Shown here piece by piece: positions 42,354 through 52,527 of a stretch of 64,000 bases of DNA. The position numbers and the translations under genes were made by a program. The notes below the pieces were generated by a model. The model searched no databases. It was not told the DNA's origin and worked only from the letters and a program-made list of their open reading frames with translations. This DNA is from Skeletonema tropicum (lineage: Eukaryota; Bacillariophyta; Thalassiosirophyceae; Thalassiosirales; Thalassiosiraceae): the NCBI GenBank assembly GCA_037178625.1, contig CM074129.1, forward strand, positions 1,488,001 to 1,552,000, given 5' to 3'. Position 1 is the stretch's first letter. Each line of letters starts with the position of its first letter.

Positions 42354-42584
42354 TTCGATTGTGCAACAAGAGTTAGATGAGACCATTATACATATAGGAG
42401 CACTTGAATCAACATGGTGACAAGAGTGGGTTCATCCCAAGAAGTACTTTGCAAGAGTAGTGCTTCTCTGACTCTGCCTGGACTTGTATCTCGGAGAGCA
42501 GAGCGAGCGAGAACAACTAACTATGGCAGGAATGACTATGGTTATTTTAACCGTACGGTAATAAACATCAGATGAGAATCTCAT
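42354..42584. repeat. Tail repeat, unit 1 (about 230 bases)
   Basis: Starts TCGATTGTGCAACAAGAGTT and ends with the ATCAGATGAGAATCTCAT block. A second unit lies at 42705-42930 and a third at 51964-52191. The three share roughly nine in ten bases with small indels. The last 50 bases are best conserved (TTATTTTAACCGTACGGTAA). One frame gives a short peptide resembling 'SIVQQEL(E/D)ET', but no ATG-initiated gene is supportable. Confidence 0.85.
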
Positions 42585-42704
42585 CATGTGACTCAAGTTA
42601 TGAGTCCATCCGTTGCCTCAGTTTGTGAGACATTTGCTCGACCTTCATCAGGGCACTTACTTCTCCTTCTCCCTTGCAAAGTGTCATGAGCAATTAGGAC
42701 CGGT

Positions 42705-42930
42705 ATCGATTGTGCAACAAGAGTTAGAGGAGACCAGTATACAAGGAGCACTTGAATCAACATGGTGTCAACAACATGGTGACAAGAGTGGGTTCATCCC
42801 AAGAAGTACTTTGCAAGAATTGCTTCTCTGGACTTGGATCTCGGAGAGCAGATAGAGCGAGAACAACTATGGCAGGAATGACTATGGTTATTTTAACCGT
42901 ACGGTAATAAACATCAGATGAGAATCTCAT
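42705..42930. repeat. Tail repeat, unit 2
   Basis: Second copy of the 42354-42584 unit in the same orientation, about 350 bases downstream. This unit has no equivalent in the second segmental copy, so it duplicated locally, or was lost there. Confidence 0.8.
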
Positions 42931-42964
42931 TGTGTACATGTCCTTTCATATACTATTACTAGAC

Positions 42965-42988
42965 CGGACCAGCTCGGCTGCTGGTCCG
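42965..42988. repeat. Perfect hairpin, 9-bp stem, 6-base loop
   Basis: CGGACCAGC and its reverse complement GCTGGTCCG flank TCGGCT. It could be a terminator-like or transposon-derived hairpin; it lies at the entry to the repeat-rich region. Confidence 0.7.
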
Positions 42989-43043
42989 CTATGTAGCCCA
43001 CACGGAAATGGTGTGAAATAAGAACGCTATTAAACACGGTACT

Positions 43044-43281
43044 AAACGGCTCTGATAAATATGTAAGTATGTTGTTCCGTTTTGCACTATGGAATGAGAA
43101 GGAGTTGTCGAAGCGGTTCTAACTTGCTTGCTATTCGGAAATGTTTGTGAAATAAAACGCACGAAACGGCTCTAACTAAATATCTATGTTGGTCGTCTGT
43201 TTTGCACTACTTAGGAGTATGCTATGTTGGCCTTGGAATGAGAACGGAGTCGTACGAAGCGGTTCTAACTTGCTTGCTAAA
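43044..43281. repeat. Imperfect tandem duplication, about 120-base unit
   Basis: Units begin AAACGGCTCT at 43044 and 43164 and end (G)AAGCGGTTCTAACTTGCTTGCTA at about 43136 and 43280. The second is longer and diverged. No ORF. Confidence 0.7.
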
Positions 43282-43310
43282 ACGTAGCGAATGCAAACCT
43301 GAAGGGCAAA

Positions 43311-43347
43311 AAATCTGAAAGGAAATGGTTTTATCCCTTTCAGATTT
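43311..43347. repeat. Perfect hairpin, 12-bp stem
   Basis: AAATCTGAAAGG at 43311-43322 and CCTTTCAGATTT at 43336-43347 flank a 13-base loop. No gene is near enough to make this a transcription terminator of a known CDS. Confidence 0.7.
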
Positions 43348-43518
43348 CCAGTATGGTGGCCTGTATTTATGAAGATGATGCGTTGTTATTGAGGATGTGG
43401 ATCTACTCCTGAACTACTAAAACGAAAAAAGTTTAGGTTATCACAGCGGATTTTGACGAAATGTGACAAACACGTACGACCGTACGAACCACAATTTATT
43501 TATATTTATTAGATGTTT

Positions 43519-44400
43519 CCAACTATTGAACCACTAGCAGCACAATGGTGAAAGACGGAGCTAGCTCTATATACGCTCAATTGGCATTCATCAAGTCGCA
43601 TACGAGGCTGTAAAATCTCCGCGTTGCCAACTATAATGATCCACTAGGCAGCGGCTCAGGCTCATATTCACGTCGCTACAGACATTGTAATGGTGAAAGA
43701 CGGAGCTCGCTCTACATAAGTACGCTCAATTGGCATTCATCAAGTCGCATACGAGACTGCAGCATCGCCGCTACAATTGTTGTCTTCATAAGCCGTATAC
43801 ATTTCCTTCTATACTATCGTTGCCAACTATAATGAACCACTAGCAGCGGCTCAGGCTCATATTCACGTCGCTACAGACATTGTAATGGTGAAAGACGGAG
43901 CTAGCTCTACACTCAATTTGCATTCATCAGGTCGCACACGAGACTGTAGCATCGCCGCTACAAGTGCAGTCTTCATGTCATGAGCAGTGTATATGCCCTT
44001 TCGTGTACTATTGTTTCCAACTATAATGAACCACTAGCAGCACCATGGTGAAAGACGGAGCTAGCTCTACATACGCTCAATTGGCATTCATCAGGTCGCA
44101 TAAGAGGCTGTAACATCGCCGCTACAAGTGTAGTCTTCATGATCCGTATACTTTTCCTTCTATACTATCGTTGCCAACTATAATGAACCACTTGCAGCGG
44201 CTCAGGCTCATATTCACGTCGCTACACACATAAGTGTGTCGCAAACAGCTAGTTCTACGCTCAATTGGCATTCATCAAGTCGCATACGACACTTGTAGCA
44301 TCGTTGCTACAAGTGTAGTTTCCAAGAACCGTGTATATGTCCTTTCGTACTATTGTTGCCAACTATAATGCACCACTAGTAGCGGATATTGCTTGAATTG
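43519..44400. repeat. Tandem repeat array 1 (six units of 108-196 bases)
   Basis: Units start with CCAACTAT at 43519, 43627, 43823, 44017, 44174 and 44359 (spacing 108, 196, 194, 157, 185). Each reads CCAACTATAATGAACCACTAG, optionally the 'GGCTCAGGCTCATATTCACG' block, then GGTGAAAGACGGAGCTAGCTC, 'CTCAATTGGCATTCATC', 'CGCCGCTACAAGTG' and 'CCGTATAC...CTATACTATCG'. Long and short units differ by a deletable middle block. No ORF runs through it. Confidence 0.9.
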
Positions 44401-44487
44401 ACGATGCTAGATGCATAAAATAGTGTCAAAATACTGATCTAACACGTTGCCCAAATCGATCATTATAAGGTTGCTGTGTACACTACA

Positions 44488-45125
44488 GATGGCATATCCG
44501 AGGTTAGAGTTGAAATGTTGTCTATATGTATGCATAGAAGAGGTTTGCTGACTAAAACGTTCACAAGCACAAATACATCACACAATATAGTCAAAATATG
44601 TGTTTTGAAGAGGGCATTGGGCTTGACAAAGATTGAGTAGCATATTGATATACGAGCTACCGATGACATACCCGAGGTTGGAGTTGGTATGCCGTCCACA
44701 TGGATGCATAGAAGAGGCATGATTATTAAAACCTCTTACATCACTGATATATCACACAATAGAAGCACTCAATGTGTCCTGACTGAGTAGCGTAGTGTCA
44801 TACGAACTACAGATGACATACCTGAGGATGGAGTTGATATGTCGTCCACATGAATGCATAGAAGAGGTCTGGTGACTTCAATCTGTAAAATCACTTGTGA
44901 ATGCACAATAGAAGCACTAAATGTGTCTTGACGAGGGCATTAAAATGAGCCAAAATTGAGTAGTATAGTGATTGTGCGGACTTTGTAAGATATTTGTCAG
45001 GTCTGAGTTGATATGACGTCCACATTGATATACAGAAGAAGTCTGAGCACTTCAACTTGTTGAATCACAAATGCCTTGCACAATAATCTAACGCTATTGC
45101 ATCCTGACGATCAGGTCTGATTTGA
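44488..45125. repeat. Tandem repeat array 2 (four units of 150-177 bases)
   Basis: Units begin GATGGCATATCC / GATGACATACC(C/T)GAGG at 44488, 44662, 44812 and 44989, sharing 'GAGTTG(A/G)(T/A)ATG', GTCCACAT, 'ATGCATAGAAGAGG', 'CACACAATA' and 'GAAGAGGGCATT'. Unrelated in sequence to array 1. Diverged by about a quarter between units, so older than array 1 or under less turnover. Confidence 0.88.
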
Positions 45126-48100
45126 CGAAGTTAACTTTGTGTTGAATTGTTGCATCTGCAGGAGTCCCCAAACACACAACCTCCTCCCGTTAAACGAAAT
45201 ATGGACAGTTTCGCGCAGTTGCTTGATGTGAATAAATGTAATCTCTCAGAAACAAAACTGCCACTTTAATTGCGTTGCATTGTTGTCATATCTTGGAGCG
45301 ATAGAACGAGCCGATGGCAAAGTTTTTGTCAGGTATATCCGCTGCCATTCAAACTGGACGTTCGTAGTATTTAATCAAATCATTCCTCCAATCAACTTGA
45401 GTTGGCTCACACCTCATTACTTTTATATTCAATCATCAAATTGTTCCATTCATCTCTATTGATTTGTATCTTCTCCATCTTCTCACGCTCAGTAGTAACT
45501 GGATTGACCGTACAAGTGTATGATACCAGCCCAGTGCCGACAAGGAAAGCATACTAATCGTCCTTCCTAAAGAATCCAAGTCGACGAGCGAGGCTGTACT
45601 CGTCTGCGCCTCCGTTGATGGTGTACCAACATGATCGACAAGAACAACAAAAGTTCCAATAATAAGTTTCGCGCACGCATCATCGTTTCGTTGAGCTGCA
45701 TTACCGAGCCTGCTCAGGCTTTTTTTATGAGATGTCCGACTGCACTTGATGAAGCTACTGTGAAAAAAGCCTAAGCAAATGCAGTATGTGAAAGCAATGG
45801 CAATGGTTCTTCTGAGCAATGTAGGGCGTGTATATTCGTGCAACTTTTTTGGGGAATTTTTGGCCATGCGATGCGCGAGGCACGACCGCAAAAGTTTTCT
45901 GCCCGCCAAAATATGTATAAATTCCTACGTTAAAGTGAAAATCTTAGTAGCCGAGTACCGCCTCCGATTTTGCTAGCTTTTTGCAGGCACACATCATAAT
46001 AACAGACAAAAGCATTGATAACACCTCCGCTGCTAAGCCTACTCTCCGCACACCATCCATGAATATCAATGATGTTATTATTTGTCTCGTCTCGACAATA
46101 ATTTTGTCACATGCAAGTCAGATGCGGGTACATGTCGTGGGCGGCACCATCACGGAGAAATTATAGTTTCAATTGGCAGCGCAAAATCTGAGACAATTCT
46201 CTTCGCCCAAGTCTATAATGACCATATAATAAGTATTACGTTTCAAATAAAAGGACTGCATCGCGGTCAATGAATAATCAACATACGTTGGACGTCTCTT
46301 GGGGCTGAAATAGGTCAAAATCGTTTGGAATTACTGATAACTGACATGATGATTATTCCACCGGTGATTCCACATCAAGAATATATAACAATCAACCTCA
46401 TGGAGAAAAGAAACAATTTTGTGGCTTTCTACACAATTTCAATCATATAGAAGAGTATAATGGATGGTAATAGCGCTACATTGCAGCAATATTTTAATAT
46501 GGAATAAGTGTTTTTCTTTCAAAATTGAGATGTTGTGTGACTTGTTATGTCATTAATTACTATTAATGTGATGTTTTAGTAACTCGACATCGTCCTTTTT
46601 GCATCCTCACATGAGACCTATCAAATAATAGATATGGCAACAGAAGATGACCACCAAAGAGTGTTTCTTTCATCGAAATTTGGTTGATGTTGTGTCCATC
46701 GGAAACGAATTTTTTTGCGTTCTTAGTGCATTACTTGTAGGAGCTACAGCGGCCTTTCATACCACTTCCAATGGGCTCAATTGTTGGACAAAACCATAGT
46801 ATGGAACAAGGATAAGGGGCAGTGGCTTGGATACAATGTTTGCGGCTATCGAAAGGCAGTAAAGTCGATAAAATGGAGTGTTATCTTGATGCCCATGAAC
46901 GAGGTGCTACTTGTTGTGTATGTGGTGTCTCCGGCCGAATTATCAGCCACGAAGGCACTGATACATCGTCATAAGTATATATTATCGATTGATGAGGCGA
47001 TAGGGTACTATATGGTGGTAATGGTCGCATATGCTGTCGATCTCTGCTTCGCTATCCTCATCCACAGAGCATCGTAGGATAGAGTCTACTTGCCCACGTG
47101 ACGGCCCCTAATTTCTAGCAGATATCCAAAGTGCCCTTTTTGAGTTCTGAACTACAAATATTGTCATGCGTTCCTATCTGAAAAACGGCACTTTGAGTTA
47201 TCAAGGCGGCTGACTAATTAATAGTAGTTCGATAGGGACGCAGTCAATACCATGGTGTTGTGCAATTTTATTGTTGGTGGGTGTTGATGATGATGAAAAA
47301 CGGGCGGCCCGCTGGGGATGCCCGGTTCCGGGGCCATCAGAAGTGGATTGTTTGGCTCAAAAAGAAGTATGAGTTCCTACGTCAACTATTTTTTGTACTT
47401 AGAAAGTCGACTTAGGCGGTCGTGGATAAATATATATGGAGGCGCGAGGGCTTCTCAAAAGTAGTAGGTATCTCTAGTGTCTACTGGACTCGGACAGGAG
47501 CGGTACGAAGCAGATGGGCATCTGAAATGAATAAGAAAAATCGCTGTAAGACTCACTAATTCTTGCTTGGGACAGCCGTGAATACATAGTGAGCAATGCA
47601 TTTCATTAGCTATTCTCTTAGTCTCGGTTGCTATCATATTCGATCCATTGAAATCTCTGTATCTGTAGGGTGTACATATTTTCTCTCTTGACAATTCTTG
47701 CCCTTACATTCACACTACCTGTACAATGCTATCGCAATCGGCCGATGAAAGTCACAGAGACAGAGGTGCACTTGACTCAGCAAACATTCCCGTCTCAGCG
47801 CTTCTCCTCCAACTTTTGCAGATAATTTTGCCATAGACGTAAATCTAAGCACTTTCAGTTCCACCGCATCCGCCAGAGTCATCCTTTGTGTGTTGAGGTA
47901 GGCTTGCGGTAGCGGGGAGTTCGTTGTTTGTGGACTGATTAAGTTGAGCTGTGAGCCTTGACCAGGCAAACATTATTTGAGGATTGAGTTCGTAAGGTAG
48001 AGATGACAGGCTCAGGCGGCTTGGGACTGTGATATCCAATACGGTCACTAGGGCATTAAGTCGTGATATGTCCTCTTGCTTTCGTATTGTCGAATATTTG

Positions 48101-48407
48101 GGTTGGAAATGGATAAAAGAGTGCAGGAACTGGACATGACGTGGGTATTTGAGAGAGATACATGTGCGATAGATAGAACTAGAAGAGAGAAACATTTACT
48201 AATTGCATTGAAAGTTCTTACTTACCCCTGGAAGAGTCTTCAAACAAGACGTCAGTGCTAGGATGAAGAACAAGGCCGAAGACAGATCAGTAAGCAATAA
48301 TCAGCAAGGAGGGAGCAGACAATAGCATTTTTTGCACGGTGATACTCACTCCATGCCCACATCGGCAAGTTTCGATCAAGGATGGCGACGAAGATAGTGT
48401 AAAAAAT
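45126..48407. other. Gene-poor region between the repeats and the second Myb/kinase copy
   Basis: About 3.3 kb. The longest frames (45436-45909 minus, 46781-47077 plus) start only at TTG and lack protein character; 47845-48195 minus has an ATG (116 residues) but no family features. A stretch at about 46370-46580 is strongly AT-rich. I see no gene, transposase or rRNA here. It ends abruptly at 48408 where the duplicated Myb sequence begins. Confidence 0.6.
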
Positions 48408-48424
48408 AGTACGGCGAAGATCAA

Positions 48425-49039
48425 ATGGAGCTTATTTCTAAACGGATCTTCCTTAATACGCGATCAATCGACCAATGCCGACAGCGATGGAAGAAGGCAC
48501 TTCAGCCGGGACTTGTCAAGGGCAAATGGACGAAGGAAGAGGATGCGCTCATACTGGAAATGGTCAAGGCTTCGTCGGTTCCGGGCGGAGATGGCGAGTC
48601 GCAGGTATCATGGTCAGAGATAGCACAGCGCTTACCTGGAAGACTTGGGGAGCACGTCAAGGCTCGATGGGTTAATCATTTAGATCCAGAAATTCGGAAG
48701 GGTGTTTGGACTAAAACAGAGATGGATCTTCTCACGGAAGCCCAAAAAGAATTGGGAAACAAATGGGCGGAGATAGCCAAACGCATACCTGGAAGATCTG
48801 AGAATTCGGTCAAGAATCGATGGTATAACGCCAAGACGTCATTGAAGAGAAAAGCTCAAAAAGAAGCAGAGGAGGCTGAGGCGCGGAGACATAGAGAAGA
48901 AATTCTCTCTCGACAGGCAGATAATACCGATGATTGTAATACAGATGATAATGATAGACGCTCAAGTACAGAGAGCAATGAGACGATTCAGAGCCTAATC
49001 TTCAAGTCAGAGGAGTCACAAGCACAAGCACAAGAATAA
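48425..49039 (+). pseudogene. 5'-truncated Myb gene (R2R3-like remainder), copy B
   Basis: The frame encodes 204 residues identical to residues 295-498 of the intact Myb. A TAG at 48407-48409 sits at the duplication junction, so the first usable Met is at 48425, inside repeat 1. It would keep repeats 2 and 3, the usual DNA-binding pair of R2R3-Mybs, but lacks the activation-type N-terminal half and promoter. Three synonymous differences from the parent are seen. It is either a fresh pseudogene or a source of a dominant-negative-like DNA-binding fragment, depending on whether anything upstream drives it. Confidence 0.8.
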
Positions 49040-50288
49040 GATTGATGATGTAGCACATAAACATAATAAGCTTTGAATGGACATGATTATGAGTTTGTAG
49101 TAAACCTAAGAAAAAGGAGTACCAGAATATGATAACATCGACAGTAGATACTTACGAAGACTCCAGATTGAAAAGGTCAAGGCTTCGGCCGAGTTGACCA
49201 ACGCGTACCCAGCAGGCCCCAAGGGCATCTCGGATAACCCCGAGCCCCTCCTGCTCCTGGTTCAGGTTGTCCTCTCCTACGGATCCTGCGTCTCTCTAGA
49301 GCTGCGTCTCTCTAGAGAGTATATTAGCAACTAAATTTTTCTAAGTATCCTCTATCTATTGTAAGTGCAAGGAGTAATAAGTAACTAAAAAGTTGATAGA
49401 ACTTCTTGCTTTTCCTACTTTGAGAGAGCTAGAAAAAAGTATTTAGATATTCTCTTTCCTTTCTCGACGAACTAAGCTGACATAAGGCTAAAAAAGAATA
49501 ATGACCTAAAGATACGTTTTAGTGCCACACTGCCAAGGCTATCCCTTTTTCGGTCTCTGGATGAGAACTCATTATTTAGAGATTGTGCTATTTTAGCACT
49601 TGCTGGAGAAGAGGATGCTCCTCCCAAGTACCCGATTCCTACGTTTGTTTGCGAGGTTGGACAGTTTACGAGAGCATGCAAAGATACTTCTGGCAACAAG
49701 TGGCAAACTTCGCCGCATTAAATTTGAGCATCTTAGAAATTTATTGAAAACACCGCAAATCTATCATTTCGCCGCACAGGTAAGAAAAATCCGCTACGCA
49801 CGCATCGCCCATGCAAAATAGCCAGTTTTCTGTGTCGAGTTGTAATTGAGTTTTAATGTCATTTTTGTACTAACGTCCAACGTTGCCCTTCAATAAAATA
49901 ACACCAACAGGCCATTCATACAAACTGCCGTGCGTGCTCAAAAATTGACATTATTGGTAGACCAGCAGTCCGTAATGTTCCGTCCTTAGAATCGTTGTGG
50001 TGCCACGACAGAGGTCAAACATTCCTGACCGTTTTTTGTGTTCATAATCATCTGAAATCTTATTCAACATTCAACCCTGATTTCTTTTTCAGAGAGTCCG
50101 GAGAAGGGAAGGGAAGAAAACTGATCGATGTCACTTTGCAGCAAACGCATCACATAATTACTACGTTCTCCACACACCCTTCAAGTCAACAAAGTCAACA
50201 TTCGAAGCGAGTGCAGCTGGCAGCCCCATCAAACTGACACAGAACAGAATTCCTCACCGAAACACACCAAAACAAACCATTTCCAACC
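49040..50288. other. Myb-kinase intergenic region, copy B
   Basis: Same content as 39439-40687, including the GC-rich patch at 49154-49318. No differences were noticed by eye. Confidence 0.6.
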
Positions 50289-51716
50289 ATGTCGCCTCCC
50301 AGTGATATCCAGACGAACCGTAACGAGGCTTGTCGTCTCGCCAGGCGATCAAGTGACGACTTCAGTGACACCTATGGTGATTCTGCATTGGACTCAATTG
50401 CACCGTTTGAAAACGATGAAGTCCAACTTGGTCCTAGGGCCGTCGGATCGGGAGCGTTTGCCAGCGTGTATCCGATCAGAGGTTTCAACTTGCGTGCCAA
50501 TAGATCAAAGAACTTCCTCGGCGTATCTATCGCCAATTACACCGGAGAACAGATGAAGAAGAGGGAGACGATTGCCATATCCGTCGATAATGGTGCCAAT
50601 TATGTCATGAAATCTCTCAAGGACAAATTGGAGGATTCGGATGAAACAGAACTCTTCCACCTTTCCGCGCAGGATATTGTTACTGAAGCTGAGATGCTGG
50701 CGGCCTTTTCTCATCCAAACATCATCAAGCTCCATGGCATCATTGCTAGTCGCCATGATTCCTTTGCAGAGGGTCCGTCTGCGTTCTTTATCATCCTGGA
50801 GAGACTTGAGAGTACTCTGGATCGAAAAATTGAAGAGTGGAAGAAGCAGTACTCCTTCAACGGAAGCTTCAACAGAAGGGCCTCCCTCAAATCATTGAGA
50901 AGCAGTTTGTCAAGCAGCATGATTCTAGACAATGCCAAGGTAGAGAAATCTACATCAAGTGAAGGGGAGTCTAGTGAAGGTGGGTCTCTTGACAGTCGCC
51001 TGAGAATGGCCACTTCTCTTGCTGACGCAATGAAATATCTTCATTCACAAGATGTCATCTTCCGCGATCTCAAGCCAGAAAATATTGGTCTCGACAGGCG
51101 AGGCAACATTAAATTGTTCGACTTTGGCCTTGCTAAATTCATGCCCAAGAATGGTGACTCATACAAAGAATTATATGAGATTGATTGGGCAGGAACTCCT
51201 CGTTATTCTGCACCTGAAATTGTCTTTTGCAAGCCTTACAACCTCAAGGCTGATGTGTATTCCTTTTCAGTTGTCTTGTGGGAGATGGTTGGTCTTAAAC
51301 GGCCATTTTCAAAGTTCAAGGCAAGGAAAGATTTTGAAGAAGCTCTACCAAAACTTGACAAGTTCCTTGCCATCGATCAAAGATGGCCTCAGCCCATTCA
51401 AGACGTCATCAAGAGTGGCTTATGCCAAGGTCACTCCGCTCGCCCAACTATGAAAGAGATTTACAATAGTCTAGATGACTACATCACTAATGGAGTCGAA
51501 AATAGTAACACAGACGAGAACACTCAAAGCCCAAGGAGGTCTTCACTCCGGAGACAACGTTCACGTAGGTCAAGCTTCGTTTTCCCTGGTGCCAACAGAT
51601 CTAACCGAAAACTTGAATCGTCATTTTTGTCATTAAGGTCAAGTTCCGTCAGTCGTCGTTCTGATGACACACTGCTTGATGATATGATTGAAGAAATCGG
51701 GAACATTAATGTATAA
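50289..51716 (+). CDS. Serine/threonine (TKL-like) protein kinase, copy B
   Basis: 475 residues, same motifs as copy A. The only amino-acid difference seen is Ser36 for Val36 (codon TCA against GTA), in the disordered stretch before the Gly-rich loop. Lys108, FRD (258-260), DFG (278-280) and the Ser/Arg-rich tail are all kept. Because the whole upstream gap is duplicated too, this copy has the same promoter as copy A and should be expressed. Residue 36 lies next to acidic residues (D35, E41, E44); a Ser there could be a phosphosite absent from copy A, which is a guess. Confidence 0.9.
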   Translation: MSPPSDIQTNRNEACRLARRSSDDFSDTYGDSALDSIAPFENDEVQLGPRAVGSGAFASVYPIRGFNLRANRSKNFLGVSIANYTGEQMKKRETIAISVDNGANYVMKSLKDKLEDSDETELFHLSAQDIVTEAEMLAAFSHPNIIKLHGIIASRHDSFAEGPSAFFIILERLESTLDRKIEEWKKQYSFNGSFNRRASLKSLRSSLSSSMILDNAKVEKSTSSEGESSEGGSLDSRLRMATSLADAMKYLHSQDVIFRDLKPENIGLDRRGNIKLFDFGLAKFMPKNGDSYKELYEIDWAGTPRYSAPEIVFCKPYNLKADVYSFSVVLWEMVGLKRPFSKFKARKDFEEALPKLDKFLAIDQRWPQPIQDVIKSGLCQGHSARPTMKEIYNSLDDYITNGVENSNTDENTQSPRRSSLRRQRSRRSSFVFPGANRSNRKLESSFLSLRSSSVSRRSDDTLLDDMIEEIGNINV

Positions 51717-51963
51717 ATAGAATGGGGAAAGTAAAAAGCATATAAGTTTTGATTTAAATTTTGTTCATATACATGAACATTAGCCATCCCTGTATCATCA
51801 ATCATCTGGCTCATGTATGAAAATGAGACTCTGAACAGTTACAAGTTACAATACTCTATCTCTTAACTTCTACTTCTTTAGATTCATGAGATATCTACAT
51901 CAACGATACGAAAAGGGACCTGCTTCGGTACAACGGTACTGTCTTTTCTATTGCCGAATGGCT

Positions 51964-52191
51964 TCGATTGTGCAACAAGAGTTAGATGAGACCATTATAC
52001 ATATAGGAGCACTGGAATCAATGGTGACAAGAGTGGGTTCATCCCAAGAAGTAATTAGCAAGAGTACGATAGTGCTTCTCTGACTCTGGACTTGTATCTC
52101 GGAGAGCAGAGCGAGCGAGAACATATGGCATGGCAGGAATGACTATTGTTATTTTAACCGTACGGTAATAAACATCAGATGAGAATCTCAT
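51964..52191. repeat. Tail repeat, unit 3
   Basis: Counterpart of the 42354 unit, within copy B. It differs from unit 1 by several small indels while the kinase coding sequence just upstream is almost identical to copy A, so its divergence is out of proportion to that of the gene. Confidence 0.8.
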
Positions 52192-52198
52192 CATGTGA

Positions 52199-52527
52199 TG
52201 TTACTACCTATGTCCTTGTGTTGCTTCGGAGAGTGCGACATTTGCTCGACTTTCACTCACTTTTACAGAATACCGCCGATAGATGTCATCTGATCGTAAA
52301 CCTGGGTGGGGTCACAAGTCACATCAACTTTCACGATCACATTTCCACGACCAGCGACCAGGCACAAGGCGCATGCAGTCATCGCAGACACAAAAACGAA
52401 CGCTTGCTCGCTTCGTGAAAAGCATCAGTTTAAGTAGGTAAAGTGTCATTCTAATCAATACCCGGCAAGCCTTGTGGCAGATTATACCTCGACACCTTCA
52501 TTCTATATTTAACGAACGACGACGACA
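52199..52527. other. Upstream region of the SdrD_B-like gene
   Basis: 329 bases. The first about 60 bases are the fading end of the duplication; the rest holds the promoter side of the next gene. No gene. Confidence 0.4.

Larger units (their letters stand above)
38807..42665. repeat. Segmental duplication, copy A
   Basis: Direct repeat of 48408-52260, at a constant offset of 9,601 bases from 38807 to about 42140. It covers the last two and a half Myb repeats, the 1.25 kb Myb-kinase gap and the whole kinase. Seen differences in coding sequence are three synonymous changes in Myb and one codon (Val/Ser 36) in the kinase. After about 42140 the copies differ by several small indels and substitutions, and homology fades out near 42660. 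Confidence 0.95.
42116..43518. other. Repeat-rich region after kinase A
   Basis: No gene supported. It contains a tail repeat (units from 42354 and 42705), an imperfect duplication at 43044-43281, and two hairpins (42965-42988, 43311-43347), each listed separately. Confidence 0.6.
48408..52260. repeat. Segmental duplication, copy B
   Basis: Direct repeat of 38807-42665, offset 9,601. The left junction is sharp: 'TAGTACGGCGAAG' shares AGTACGGCGAAG with copy A while everything before it differs. The right end is diffuse: identity is essentially complete to about 51740, then small indels appear (for instance a 2-base insertion at 51743), and homology is lost near 52260. Confidence 0.95.

Noticed and set aside
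42613..42855. ORF within the tail repeat as a gene
   Set aside because: Starts with TTG and spans a repeat-unit boundary; the other units do not keep the frame.
43519..45125. CRISPR-like array
   Set aside because: Units are 108-196 bases with no short identical repeats separated by unique spacers; this is a eukaryotic tandem repeat.
45436..45909. 157-residue minus-strand ORF as a gene
   Set aside because: Begins at TTG, has no ATG until residue 15, no family features and mixed composition.
46781..47077. 98-residue plus-strand ORF as a gene
   Set aside because: Begins at TTG and has no recognisable domain or homologous repeat.
47845..48195. 116-residue minus-strand ORF as a gene
   Set aside because: It has an ATG but no homologous blocks, and a second overlapping frame (47715-47969) is equally open; no basis for choice.
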